A stretch of DNA of 64,000 bases from WHSO01 sp963732875. GTDB taxonomy: Bacteria > Pseudomonadota > Alphaproteobacteria > SMXQ01. The position numbers and the translations under genes were made by a program. The stretch is taken from positions 558,001-622,000 of the forward strand of contig CAVTBD010000003.1 in NCBI GenBank assembly GCA_963732875.1, written 5' to 3'. The notes under the pieces were generated by a model that worked only from the letters and a program-made list of their open reading frames with translations, was not told the origin of the DNA and did not search any database. Below, piece by piece: positions 52,202 to 60,015 of the stretch. How positions within the stretch are numbered: position 1 is the first letter of the stretch; the number at the start of each line of letters is the position of its first letter.

Positions 52202-52355
52202 ACCGGTGCCAGGCGCTCCCCGGAAATGCTTCCGAAATCAGGGGCTTGGGGCCGTTCCGAGGCGCCCCAAAAAAGCCGCGCACGGCCTCGACAAAGCCGC
52301 CCTCCCTTGGTATATCCATGCCTCCCAACGCGCCCCCCGGGGTTCGCAGGCATTG

Positions 52356-52431
<76 letters not shown>

Positions 52432-52438
52432 TAAAATC

Positions 52439-52477
52439 AAGGGCTTAGCCGTTTCGCGGCTAGGCCCTTAGATTTTT
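52439..52477 (+). terminator. Intrinsic terminator after tRNA-Lys
   Basis: The stem AAGGGC-T-TAGCCG pairs with CGGCTA-G-GCCCTT (one mismatch), loop TTTCG, followed by AGATTTTT. It lies 8 bp after the tRNA 3' end. Confidence 0.85.
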
Positions 52478-52578
52478 CGGAAGCATATTGGAAGCAAGTG
52501 GGAGAGCATTTCGGGATCGTTTGCCGCTCCCTATATATTCGTCCAAGAATTCTAACCAACTGATACAGGTGGATTGCG

Positions 52579-52956
52579 TTGAAGAACTATGACCTAAGCT
52601 TCGCCGATCGTTTGAAAGTGGCGGCGAAGGCAAAACAGGCCCAGCTCGATAAGGCACGGGCGAATGCGCCTGCCAATGACCCGGAATTTGCCAAACGGCA
52701 GGCGGCCAGGGTGGCTGCCGCGATCGAGCGTGAGGCGCGTGTCGCCGAGCGCAAAGCTGCTAAGCTGGCCGACAAGGCCAGCAAGGCCGCCCAACAGGCT
52801 GCCGAAGAGGTGGCGCACGCCATCGCCTTAAAGGCCGAACAGGAACGTCAGGAGGCCGAGGCCGCGGACCAGGCTGCCCGCGAGATCGCGCTCGTGGCTG
52901 AGCGCAAGGCAGCGCGCGATGCCCGCTATGCCGCCCGCAAGGCGCGGCAAAGATAG
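52579..52956 (+). CDS. DUF6481-like Lys/Ala-rich coiled-coil protein
   Basis: A 125-residue protein from TTG 52579: MKNYDLSFADRLKVAAKAKQ at the start, long Ala/Arg/Glu helices and the tail KAARDARYAARKARQR. The N-terminal F-x-D-R-x-x-x-A-x-x-A-K-Q and C-terminal ARDARYAARKAR patterns match small alphaproteobacterial proteins annotated DUF6481. Function unknown. First gene of the segment between the duplicated tRNA ends. Confidence 0.75.
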   Translation: MKNYDLSFADRLKVAAKAKQAQLDKARANAPANDPEFAKRQAARVAAAIEREARVAERKAAKLADKASKAAQQAAEEVAHAIALKAEQERQEAEAADQAAREIALVAERKAARDARYAARKARQR

Positions 52957-52996
52957 CCCGTTCGCCTCGCAGGGGTTATCCGGGCCCTGCGAACGG

Positions 52997-53134
52997 CTAC
53001 TTCTTTTTGCCGCCTGTGGCAGGCTTCATTTTCGCCGCGGCGATGGATGACAGCGTGCCCGCGGCGGCAGGCTTCGATTTTACCTGTTTGGGTTTCTTGA
53101 TCTCTCGATTGCTTCGTTTCTGACTCTTGGCCAT
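52997..53134 (-). CDS. Small basic hypothetical protein
   Basis: A 45-residue frame, ATG 53134 to TAG 52997: MAKSQKRSNREIKKPKQ, a short Ala-rich middle and a C-terminal GGKKK. The MAK-x-Q-x-R-S/G-N-x-E-x-K-K-P-K start is recurrent among very small alphaproteobacterial proteins. There is a weak GGGAG ribosome-binding site. It may be ribosome- or nucleic-acid-associated; unproven. Confidence 0.6.
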   Translation of the reverse strand: MAKSQKRSNREIKKPKQVKSKPAAAGTLSSIAAAKMKPATGGKKK

Positions 53135-53267
53135 TGCATGCTCCCGATTGAACGATGTGTTGCCTTGGCGGACAAGGTTTCGTTAATAGGCGCTAATATG
53201 CACGTGACATCAAGCGACCAAATTTGCGGGGCGCGACGAAACAGATTGAGGTGCGGAGAACGCCCGG

Positions 53268-53474
53268 ATGGAAGAGACGAAGATTGACCCCGCCGCCATG
53301 GGGCGGCTCGCCAAAGCGCTGGCTTTTATCTGTGGCCCGGACCATGCGACGACCCTTGCCCTCAAGGCGGCGGCCGAGAGCGGCTCCGAACAGGACATCA
53401 AAAAAGCCCGCATGCTGTTTCTCAGATTGAAGCCGGGCGAGCGCCGGGCGGCGTTGAACATGCTCGGAGATTGA
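53268..53474 (+). CDS. Small hypothetical protein
   Basis: A 68-residue helical protein from ATG 53268 with a GGAG ribosome-binding site: MEETKIDPAAMGRLAKALAF, then GSEQDIKKARMLFLRLKPGERRAALNML. Codon use is host-like. No family recognised. Confidence 0.65.
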   Translation: MEETKIDPAAMGRLAKALAFICGPDHATTLALKAAAESGSEQDIKKARMLFLRLKPGERRAALNMLGD

Positions 53475-53624
53475 TCGCAGGTGATCGGCCTTATCCAAGG
53501 GTGGCAAGGACACGATCGAAAATCTGGTGTCACCAGGTGTGCCGGCCCGCAACGGGGCAAGCCACCACCAGAATCCAGTGCCCGGATTTGTCGGGCTTGG
53601 CCCACCATTGCTTCAAAATGACTT

Positions 53625-53661
53625 AGGGGCCGTTTCGCAGGAAACGGCCCCTTGGTTTTTT
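53625..53661 (+). terminator. Strong intrinsic terminator
   Basis: A perfect 12-bp stem AGGGGCCGTTTC/GAAACGGCCCCT with loop GCAG, followed by TGG and TTTTTT. It lies 150 bp after the small gene at 53268-53474 and 20 bp from the convergent gene at 53681-53908. Confidence 0.85.
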
Positions 53662-53680
53662 CCGCTGAGTTGTGCGCGCC

Positions 53681-53908
53681 TTACGCGATCGCGGCACTGT
53701 CCACAAATCCGAGCTCCGGTTCCCGCCAAAGGGCATCTTTCAGCGCGCCCATCGCGTCGTAAGCGGTGATTTCCGGAGCCAGTCTCTGAAACTCACGCAA
53801 TGCGGCAGCGTATGCGGCGCCGTGGTCCTTTCCGCCCTTCCTGTGTTCGCGGTAAACCGCAAGGGCATGCTGTTCGCTCGTGCCATCCAAGCTTTCCAAT
53901 TCACACAT
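53681..53908 (-). CDS. Small hypothetical protein
   Basis: A 75-residue protein, ATG 53908 with a GGAGG ribosome-binding site: MCELESLDGTSEQHALAVYREH, then GAAYAAALREFQRLAPEITAYDAMGALKDAL. Soluble and helical, no family recognised. In the same direction as, and 28 bp after, the next upstream small gene. Confidence 0.6.
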   Translation of the reverse strand: MCELESLDGTSEQHALAVYREHRKGGKDHGAAYAAALREFQRLAPEITAYDAMGALKDALWREPELGFVDSAAIA

Positions 53909-53936
53909 CGGCGATCCTCCGGGCAGGTTATCCGGC

Positions 53937-54155
53937 TTATTGCTCGGGATTCAGGTGTGGCATCGGGGAGCCCATCCAGCCGATGACGCGCGCCCGGCCG
54001 ATGCCGCGGGCGGGACATGCTACCGTTGCCTCTAGCGCGCATCCGTCGGGAACGAGGGGCAGGGCTTCGCGCAGGGTATTGGCCAGAACAAGCCAGGTAC
54101 GAGACACCGTCTCTTCGGCGTGATCTCCCCGCGCGGTAAGATGAAATAGCTGCAT
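53937..54155 (-). CDS. Small hypothetical protein
   Basis: A 72-residue protein, ATG 54155 with a clear GGAGG ribosome-binding site: MQLFHLTARGDHAEETVSRTW, ending GSPMPHLNPEQ. No family recognised. Probably co-transcribed with the gene at 53681-53908. Confidence 0.6.
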   Translation of the reverse strand: MQLFHLTARGDHAEETVSRTWLVLANTLREALPLVPDGCALEATVACPARGIGRARVIGWMGSPMPHLNPEQ

Positions 54156-54192
54156 TGCCAACCTCCGTTTCGGTAGAGACTGCACTTGGCGT

Positions 54193-54368
54193 TTACAGGC
54201 TGCGATTGACAGGAAATCCGTTCATCGCTTGCAGCGGGTAGTCCACGAAATCCTGAGGCAAATCAAACGATCCGGTTAAGACCGCAAGAAAGTCCCATGA
54301 GGTGAGAGGCGGCAAAATCCGGAAGTTCCCGTACGTAGTGTTACGTAACAGCCGGCAAACGGGTGTGG
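54193..54368 (-). pseudogene. Possible C-terminal remnant of a VapB/AbrB-type antitoxin
   Basis: The minus-strand frame ending at 54193 contains ILPPLTSWDFLAVLTGSFDLPQDFVD and a tail with PVNRSL. This resembles the C-terminal toxin-binding tail of VapB/VagC-like antitoxins (SWDxLF...PxDF...). Upstream the frame runs into the duplicated tRNA end at 54369-54393 and has no family-like N-terminus, so the 5' part appears lost at the junction. The similarity is judged by eye and weak. Confidence 0.25.
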
Positions 54369-54393
54369 GGTTCGGGTCCTTGCGCGCCCACCA
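54369..54393 (+). repeat. Candidate attR: duplicated tRNA-Lys 3' end
   Basis: GGTTCGGGTCC...CGCGCCCACCA matches the last 25 nt of tRNA-Lys (52407-52431) with two differences. No other tRNA arms precede it, so it is a partial copy, not a second tRNA gene. The hairpin directly after it looks like the original tRNA terminator. Confidence 0.7.
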
Positions 54394-54416
54394 GAGGGCG
54401 TCATCCGGTGCCCTCT
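54393..54416 (+). terminator. Hairpin after the duplicated tRNA end
   Basis: The stem AGAGGGC/GCCCTCT with a 10-nt loop starts at the CCA end of the duplicated tRNA fragment; only a weak T stretch follows. It fits a relic of the original tRNA-Lys terminator displaced by the insertion. Confidence 0.5.
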
Positions 54417-54547
54417 TCGCGTTCCACGCTACGAAAAAACCAGTCCGCAAATCCGGCGATAGTGGCTATCCTGCGCGGGCGGCGGGAACAGCCGCGGTCC
54501 GGCCGGGAGGGGTCGGGCGGAATGGGAGACCGGGGGACGAGTTATCG

Positions 54548-55123
54548 ATGTTCGTTTGCGACGGCTTTCTGCGGGATCCGGCGCTGCTGGAGGCACTCCG
54601 CGACAAGGATATCTGGCGCAGGGTTCCGGCCTACAACTGGTGGGAAGGGTGGTGGCGCGCGCCCCCCGCCAATCCTCTCGAAGCCGCGGTGCAGGCGATC
54701 TGGCAGGGACAGATCGACGAGCAGAACGTGGCCGGGTTCGAGTACTGGTTCAATGATCTTTCCGCCGGCGCCACCCTGAAATGGCATCGCGACTGCGACG
54801 AGGCGATCCGCAAGCGGGACGGGCGCTACGACTGTCCCCAGGTCGGCCATATCTACTACGCGACCGTCGAGGACGTCGACGGGGGCTTCCTCGAGGTTTC
54901 GGACAAGGCGTCCCTGATCGAGGTCGAATCCTCGGACCTAGAGCGCATCCGACCGGTCGAGAACCGGCTGGTGATCTTCAATCCGTCCTTCTGGCATCGG
55001 GTCACGCGGCTTGCGCGCGGGCGTCGCATTGCGTTTCTCGCGAACCTGTGGACGCGCAAGCCCCATACCTTCGATCGCGGCAACCACGTGGACGCCGATT
55101 TCGCGCCGGTGAGTTGGAAATAG
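54548..55123 (+). CDS. 2OG-Fe(II) oxygenase family protein
   Basis: A 191-residue protein from ATG 54548 (GGGGGACGAG upstream). A double-stranded beta-helix oxygenase is indicated by LKWHRDCDEA (HxD iron ligands near residues 79-81), GHIYYATVEDVDGGFLEV, the distal His in FNPSFWHRVTRL and the 2OG-binding Arg in RRIAFLANLW. It hydroxylates an unknown protein or small molecule using 2-oxoglutarate and O2. It lies just outside the duplicated tRNA end and 59 bp before a second, different oxygenase. Confidence 0.8.
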   Translation: MFVCDGFLRDPALLEALRDKDIWRRVPAYNWWEGWWRAPPANPLEAAVQAIWQGQIDEQNVAGFEYWFNDLSAGATLKWHRDCDEAIRKRDGRYDCPQVGHIYYATVEDVDGGFLEVSDKASLIEVESSDLERIRPVENRLVIFNPSFWHRVTRLARGRRIAFLANLWTRKPHTFDRGNHVDADFAPVSWK

Positions 55124-55182
55124 GGCGGCCCGGAACCGCGCCAGGGGTCGCAACGAACGAACAGGAACGGGAACGCACGGTA

Positions 55183-55875
55183 ATGGCAGAGATTTCGCAT
55201 TTCTTCCCCCTGAGCATCTACAAGGCGAGCCTAGGCCTCGAGCCGTCCTACCGGGAGCAGATGATCGCCCGGATCGTCGAAGACGCCAAAAAGTCGGGCT
55301 ACGACCGTGCCGAGCAGTATGCTTGGACCGGCGACGTCAGCGGCTTCGAGTTCCTGCACGCCCGCGAGGCGTTCGAGCCGCTGTTCCGCGCGATGGCGCA
55401 GCACATCGAGGCCTATCGGGAGGCCTTCCAGCTCAAGGCGGACGTGCTCGATTTCTATTTCACGCGCTCCTGGGCGACGGTCTCGTCCACGAGCCAGCTC
55501 ATCAATCTCCACCAGCACATGCAGTCGCATATTTCGGCGGTCTACTATTTGAAGACGCCGCAAGGCGCGGGAAACTTCGTGCTGGAGCCGTTCACGCGCG
55601 ACAACCCGAACGAGTTCATCCCCGGGCTCCTGCACAAGGAGAACTTCCTCGATAAGACGATCACGCCCTCGCTTCTGCTCTCGCCCGGCGCCTCCATTAC
55701 GGTGGAGGAGGACATGCTGCTCCTGTTCCCCTCCAAGACCCGCCACGGCACTGAGAAGAGCACCTCGTCGGAGGAGCGCATCTCGATTGCCGCCGACATC
55801 GTCGCGGTGCTGCGCGAATCCCACGGCCGGGAGTATTTTCTGCCGCCGCTCGATATGTGGCGGAAGTTCGGGTAG
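55183..55875 (+). CDS. Putative 2OG-Fe(II) oxygenase (TIGR02466/2OG-FeII_Oxy_5 type)
   Basis: A 230-residue protein starting MAEISHFFPLSIYKASLG. Its core NLHQHMQSHISAVYYLKTP (His ligands), LLLFPSKTRHGTE (distal His) and EERISIAADI (2OG Arg) follows the layout of the TIGR02466-type putative 2OG-Fe(II) oxygenases. Substrate unknown. Same strand as the preceding oxygenase, so the two may work on one substrate or pathway. Confidence 0.75.
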   Translation: MAEISHFFPLSIYKASLGLEPSYREQMIARIVEDAKKSGYDRAEQYAWTGDVSGFEFLHAREAFEPLFRAMAQHIEAYREAFQLKADVLDFYFTRSWATVSSTSQLINLHQHMQSHISAVYYLKTPQGAGNFVLEPFTRDNPNEFIPGLLHKENFLDKTITPSLLLSPGASITVEEDMLLLFPSKTRHGTEKSTSSEERISIAADIVAVLRESHGREYFLPPLDMWRKFG

Positions 55876-55958
55876 GCGGCCGCCGGGCCGGTCCGGAGGG
55901 TGTTCCCGGAGATCGGCGGAAATTAGCACAAACCCAAAACGCATCTCCGTGTGGGCAT

Positions 55959-55979
55959 GACTCTATAGCCTATAGAGTC
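55959..55979. promoter_or_regulatory. 21-bp palindrome GACTCTATAG-C-CTATAGAGTC
   Basis: A perfect 10+10 bp inverted repeat ends 6 bp before the ATG of the Excalibur-domain gene. Both ends are GANTC sites (GACTC and GAGTC), the CcrM methylation motif of alphaproteobacteria. It could be an operator or a methylation-sensitive switch; it also covers the expected ribosome-binding region. Confidence 0.5.
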
Positions 55980-55985
55980 TCGTCC

Positions 55986-56264
55986 ATGAGAATGCGGGCG
56001 TCTGCGAAAACCAATATGCGCCCTGTCGCGCTCTGGGTTGCGATATGGGCCGGGGTTGTCTTTGCCAGGACTGTCTTTGCCGGGGCGGATTCCGGTGATT
56101 CCATGCTCCGGTACGATCCCCACGGTGTGGACCGCGATTGCTCCGACTTCCGGACATGGCGTGAGGCGCAGGCCTTTTACGAGGCAGCCGGACCGGGCGA
56201 CCCTCATTATCTGGATGGCGATGGCGACGGTATCGCCTGCGAACGGCTCCGCCACTGGTGGTGA
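55986..56264 (+). CDS. Excalibur calcium-binding domain protein
   Basis: A 92-residue secreted protein. The signal-like N-terminus (MRPVALWVAIWAGVVFARTVFA) is followed by the Excalibur domain: DRDCSDFRTWREAQAFYEAAG and LDGDGDGIACERL, where DxDxDGxxCE is the Ca2+-binding loop and the two Cys pair. Periplasmic or surface location likely; specific role unknown. ATG 55986 follows directly after a palindrome. Confidence 0.8.
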   Translation: MRMRASAKTNMRPVALWVAIWAGVVFARTVFAGADSGDSMLRYDPHGVDRDCSDFRTWREAQAFYEAAGPGDPHYLDGDGDGIACERLRHWW

Positions 56265-56423
56265 CGCATCGCTGTGACGGTGTCCGTTGCCTTGGTCCGT
56301 GAGGCCATCGGGAAATCCAATCAGGCGTGCGGATAAACCGATTGGATTTTGGGCCGCCCGGCTGAGACCCTATAGGGCGTCATGGTCCGCGTAGGGGTGG
56401 CGCGTGGCCCGGGAGATGCGGCG

Positions 56424-57377
56424 ATGTCACCTATTCGGAATATTCTCGTCCTTTATCATCGCGGGGTCGGCGACGAGGCGACGCTGGAGCGCGCCGTGTC
56501 GCTCACGCGCAAGGTCGAGGGCTCGCTGATCGTGGCCGAGGCGCTCGATCCGGCACCGCCGGGCCGCCTTACCTGGCTGGTCCCGCCGTCCTCGCGGGCG
56601 CGCCGCGAGTGGGATCAGTGCGTGGCCGAGCGCGAAGCGCATTTCGAGCGGCTCACCACGGGAATCCGGCGTCTCAACGTGCCGGTCCGATGCCGCGTGC
56701 TGGCCGATGGCCCGGCCCATGACAGCGTGATCCGCGCCGTGATCGAGGACCGCGTCGATCTCGTCATCCTCACCGCGCCCATGGCGGAGCTCACGAGCAC
56801 GGGTGTTTCGGCGGGCCTGGTAGCACGCCTGATGCGCGACTGTCCCTGCCCGGTGTGGCTGGCCCATCCCGGGATCGAGGGCGCGCTTGGGCGCGTGGCG
56901 GCCGCGGTCGCCCTGCCGGACGATCTCGACGGCGACCATGGGACGGCGGAACGGGTGCTGGCGCTGGCCGGCGCTTTGCAGAGCGTCGAGGGCTGCACGG
57001 TCGATATCGTCCATGCGTGGGATTTCGTCGGCACCGAGCGCGACCGTGCTCTTTCGGAACTGCCCCGCGACCGTCTCGACGGACTGGTACGACATGAGGG
57101 CGCGGGGCGTCGTGCCCGCATCGCCCGGCTGATCTCGGACCTGGGACTCGACGGCGCGAAATTCAGGATCCACGTGGTGCGCGGCGAGCCGGATTTCGTG
57201 ATCCCCGAGTTCGCCGACCAGCATGGGGTCGACCTAGTGGTGATGGGAAGCGGCCCCGGGCCCGCCCTGGGCCGTTTGTTCGCCAGCAGCGCCGCGCGCC
57301 GGGTATCCACGGACGTGGCGTGCTCCGTCCTCGCCGTGGGTGGCGCGCCGGCGCTGCGGCCCCATTCGCTCGCCTGA
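56424..57377 (+). CDS. Tandem universal stress protein (UspA family)
   Basis: A 317-residue protein with two UspA-like halves. ATG 56424 (MSPIRNILVLYHRG) has a GGGAG ribosome-binding site and begins at the first Usp strand. The second half ends with DLVVMGSGPGPALGRLFASSAARRVSTDVACSVLAV, which carries the G-x(n)-G ATP-binding pattern. Stress-related, probably ATP-binding in the C-terminal half. Convergent with the LysR gene (3 bp between stops). Confidence 0.88.
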   Translation: MSPIRNILVLYHRGVGDEATLERAVSLTRKVEGSLIVAEALDPAPPGRLTWLVPPSSRARREWDQCVAEREAHFERLTTGIRRLNVPVRCRVLADGPAHDSVIRAVIEDRVDLVILTAPMAELTSTGVSAGLVARLMRDCPCPVWLAHPGIEGALGRVAAAVALPDDLDGDHGTAERVLALAGALQSVEGCTVDIVHAWDFVGTERDRALSELPRDRLDGLVRHEGAGRRARIARLISDLGLDGAKFRIHVVRGEPDFVIPEFADQHGVDLVVMGSGPGPALGRLFASSAARRVSTDVACSVLAVGGAPALRPHSLA

Positions 57378-57380
57378 GCG

Positions 57381-58331
57381 TCACGAAACCGGCGCGATCT
57401 CCGACGGGCCGTTGGCGAGGATGCCGCGGATCAGTTCGGCGAACGCGGCGTATTCGTCCTGGCGCGAGGAGTGCTTGCGCCACACCATGCCGACTATGCG
57501 ATTGGGCGGGTTGCCGGCGAGCCTGCGCACGGCGATCTGGCTGCTGTCGCGGATCTCCGAGATGACGTAGAGCGCCGGCAAGAAAGAGATGCCGACCCCC
57601 ATTTCCACCATCTGTCGGAGCGTATCGAGGCTGGTGCCCTCGTAGTCGAGGGAGACTTCCGCCTCGAAATCCTCGCACAGGGCGCGGACCTGCTCGTGCA
57701 GGCGGTGGCCGTGTTCGAGTGCCAATACTACCTCGCCCTTGAGGTCCTCCCGGGCAACCACGTCCTTCCGGGCGAGCTTGTGATCGCCGGGGGCCACCAC
57801 CCAGAGCGGCTCGCGAAACAGCGGCACGGTCTCGAGGTCGGCCCCAAACACGGGCAACGGGAAGAACAGGATGTCGAGCTTGCCGTCCTCAAGGTCGCGC
57901 AACAGCAGTTGCGGCATGCCCTCTCGCACGTAGAGCTTGAGGCGCGGGTGGCCGCGGTGCAGCTCGGGCAGAATATGGGGCAGGAGATAGGGTCCCAGCG
58001 TCGGGATGATCCCGAGCCGGATCACCCCGTCGAGCAGCGACTGGTTCTCCTTGGCGAGATCGACGATGGATTCGACCTCGCGCAGGACGATGCGCGCCTT
58101 GGCGACGATCTTCCGCCCGATCGGCGTGAGGATCACCTTGGAGCGGCTACGCTCCACCAGCTGGACCCCGAGGCGCTCCTCCAGCTCGCGAATCTGGCCG
58201 CTCATGGTGGGCTGGGTCACGTGGACCGCCTCGGCGGCCCGGCGGAAATGAAGCTTGTCGGCCAGCGCCACCAGGAAGCGGAGGTGCTTGACCGTCAGCA
58301 TGGAGGCAATCGCGTTGGTGCTCGGGGGCAT
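57381..58331 (-). CDS. OxyR-like LysR-family regulator lacking the peroxidatic Cys
   Basis: A 316-residue regulator: N-terminal LysR helix-turn-helix (LRFLVALADKLHFRRAAEAVHVTQPTMSGQI, shown in part) and effector domain resembling OxyR (LLDGVIRLGIIPTLGPYLLP, LEHGHRLHEQVRALCEDF, GTSLDTLRQMVEMGVGISFLPAL). The position of E. coli Cys199 (GHC) is Arg210 here, while Cys219 corresponds to Cys208; no other Cys is present. Peroxide sensing by the usual disulfide is therefore unlikely. ATG 58331 has GGAGAG 6 nt upstream. Divergent from nhaA. Confidence 0.85.
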   Translation of the reverse strand: MPPSTNAIASMLTVKHLRFLVALADKLHFRRAAEAVHVTQPTMSGQIRELEERLGVQLVERSRSKVILTPIGRKIVAKARIVLREVESIVDLAKENQSLLDGVIRLGIIPTLGPYLLPHILPELHRGHPRLKLYVREGMPQLLLRDLEDGKLDILFFPLPVFGADLETVPLFREPLWVVAPGDHKLARKDVVAREDLKGEVVLALEHGHRLHEQVRALCEDFEAEVSLDYEGTSLDTLRQMVEMGVGISFLPALYVISEIRDSSQIAVRRLAGNPPNRIVGMVWRKHSSRQDEYAAFAELIRGILANGPSEIAPVS

Positions 58332-58598
58332 CGTCTCTCCGTGTCTCCGCAACATACCAAGCCCGGCTCCTGTTTCCCCGGGTTTCCGGTCCTATCGGGA
58401 AAACCTATCAAATCGGGGGCCAAATCGAATTTCTAAATTTCGCCCGTGCCGACCACATTAAGTGGCGAGGTGCGGGCCGGTCGCGTCCGCTCAGGGGCGG
58501 CATGACACCCACCCGACCCGGCGGTGGCCGGCACGCACCTCGCAAACCCGGGCCAGGGCCAACCGGCGTGGCCGATAAATCCTACAGGGAAGCGGTAC

Positions 58599-59819
58599 AT
58601 GGGCTCGACCCTGCGCAGATGGAAGCAGCTGGTGTTCCACCACGAGGCATCGCCCGGCGTGGTGCTCATGGCGTTCGCCGCGCTGGCGCTGATCCTCGAC
58701 AATTCCTCGCTCAGCCGGTTCTACGAATCCTCGATCCTTGCGACCCCGATCAGTATCCAGATCGGCGCGTTCCAGATCGACAAGCCGGCCCTGCTGTGGA
58801 TCAACGACGGCCTGATGGCGATCTTCTTCTTCCTGGTCGGCCTCGAGATCAAGCGCGAACTGATCGAGGGCAAGCTGTCGAGCTGGAAGCAGGCGTCGCT
58901 GCCCGCGATCGCGGCGTTCGGCGGAATGCTGCTGCCGGGCCTGATCTACGTCGCGATCAACAACGGCAACGCCACCGGCCTTTCCGGCTGGGCGATCCCG
59001 ACCGCCACCGACATCGCCTTCGCGCTCGGCGTGCTGGCCCTCCTCGGCAGCCGTGTTCCGGTGGCGCTCAAGGTGTTCTTGCTGGCACTCGCGATCCTCG
59101 ACGACCTCGGCGCGATTCTGATCATCGCAGTGTTCTATACCGACACCATTTCGCTGGCCTCGCTTGCCGTCGCGGTGGCCGGCACCGCCGTGCTGTGGAC
59201 CTTCAATGCCAAGGGTGTCACGCGGATCGCGCCCTACATCATCGTCGGCATCGTGATGTGGGTGTGCGTGCTCAAGTCGGGGGTCCATGCCACCATCGCC
59301 GGCGTGATCGTGGCGCTCACGATCCCGCTCAGGGCACGCGACGAATTCGGGCGCTCACCCCTCAAGCGTATGGAAACCGAACTCTATCCCTGGGCCGCAT
59401 TCGGCATCATGCCGCTGTTCGCCTTCGCCAACGCAGGCGTGTCGCTCAAGGGGCTGTCGCCCGAGGACTTGTTCGCGCCGGTGCCGATGGCGATCGCCGC
59501 GGGCCTGTTCTTCGGCAAGCAGTTCGGCGTGTTCGGATTCTCCTGGGCGGCGGTCCGGCTCGGCATCTGCGAGATGCCCAAGGGCGTGACCTGGCGACAG
59601 ATGTACGGCCTCGCCCTCCTGGCCGGGATCGGCTTCACCATGAGCCTGTTCATCGGCACCCTGGCGTTCAGCGATCCTGAATATGCCCGCGCGGTCCGGC
59701 TCGGCGTGCTCTCGGGCTCGGTGGTATCAGCGCTGTGTGGCTACGTGGTGCTGTGGCTCGCCACGGCGCCGGCGCGGCTGCCGGTGACGCGGGAAGTCGC
59801 CCGGGAACTCGCGGCGTAA
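58599..59819 (+). CDS. nhaA: Na+/H+ antiporter NhaA
   Basis: A 406-residue, 12-helix NhaA protein. WAIPTATDIAFALGVLALLG (T-D of the helix IV cross-over) and LALAILDDLGAILIIAVFY (the D-D pair 168/169, matching the essential Asp163/164 of E. coli) are intact. It expels Na+ or Li+ in exchange for H+ at alkaline pH. ATG 58599 has an AGGGA ribosome-binding site. It may be regulated by the divergent LysR-type gene. Confidence 0.95.
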   Translation: MGSTLRRWKQLVFHHEASPGVVLMAFAALALILDNSSLSRFYESSILATPISIQIGAFQIDKPALLWINDGLMAIFFFLVGLEIKRELIEGKLSSWKQASLPAIAAFGGMLLPGLIYVAINNGNATGLSGWAIPTATDIAFALGVLALLGSRVPVALKVFLLALAILDDLGAILIIAVFYTDTISLASLAVAVAGTAVLWTFNAKGVTRIAPYIIVGIVMWVCVLKSGVHATIAGVIVALTIPLRARDEFGRSPLKRMETELYPWAAFGIMPLFAFANAGVSLKGLSPEDLFAPVPMAIAAGLFFGKQFGVFGFSWAAVRLGICEMPKGVTWRQMYGLALLAGIGFTMSLFIGTLAFSDPEYARAVRLGVLSGSVVSALCGYVVLWLATAPARLPVTREVARELAA

Positions 59820-59829
59820 CCGGCCAGGC

Positions 59830-60015
59830 TCAGGAGCGCTTGGCCCCGCTGGCGGCGAACTGGCGCACGGTCCCACTGCGCCACGACGACGAGGACTTGC
59901 ACTTATGGCAGATGCGTTCGCCCGCCCAGGCGCTGTCGAAAGGCTGGCTGCAGGCGAGGCAGGTCCGGATCTTGTGGTCGATATTGCCGTCGGGGGCGGG
60001 TTTCTTGTAGCTCAT
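59830..60015 (-). CDS. Small zinc-ribbon protein
   Basis: A 61-residue protein, ATG 60015: MSYKKPAPDGNIDHKIRTC, with CLAC (residues 19-22) and CHKC (36-39) forming a zinc ribbon around FDSAWAGERI. Small C-x-x-C/C-x-x-C proteins of this form are frequent in alphaproteobacteria and uncharacterised. Convergent with nhaA. Confidence 0.75.
   Translation of the reverse strand: MSYKKPAPDGNIDHKIRTCLACSQPFDSAWAGERICHKCKSSSSWRSGTVRQFAASGAKRS

Noticed and set aside
53568..53612. A tRNA-like 3' end (TTGGCCCACCA) near the strong terminator
   Set aside because: The T-arm-like stem has a loop without the TTC pattern, and no matching 5' acceptor strand or anticodon arm is found within 90 nt.
54369..54393. 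A second tRNA-Lys gene
   Set aside because: Only the T-arm half and acceptor 3' strand are present, with no D-arm, anticodon arm or 5' acceptor strand upstream.
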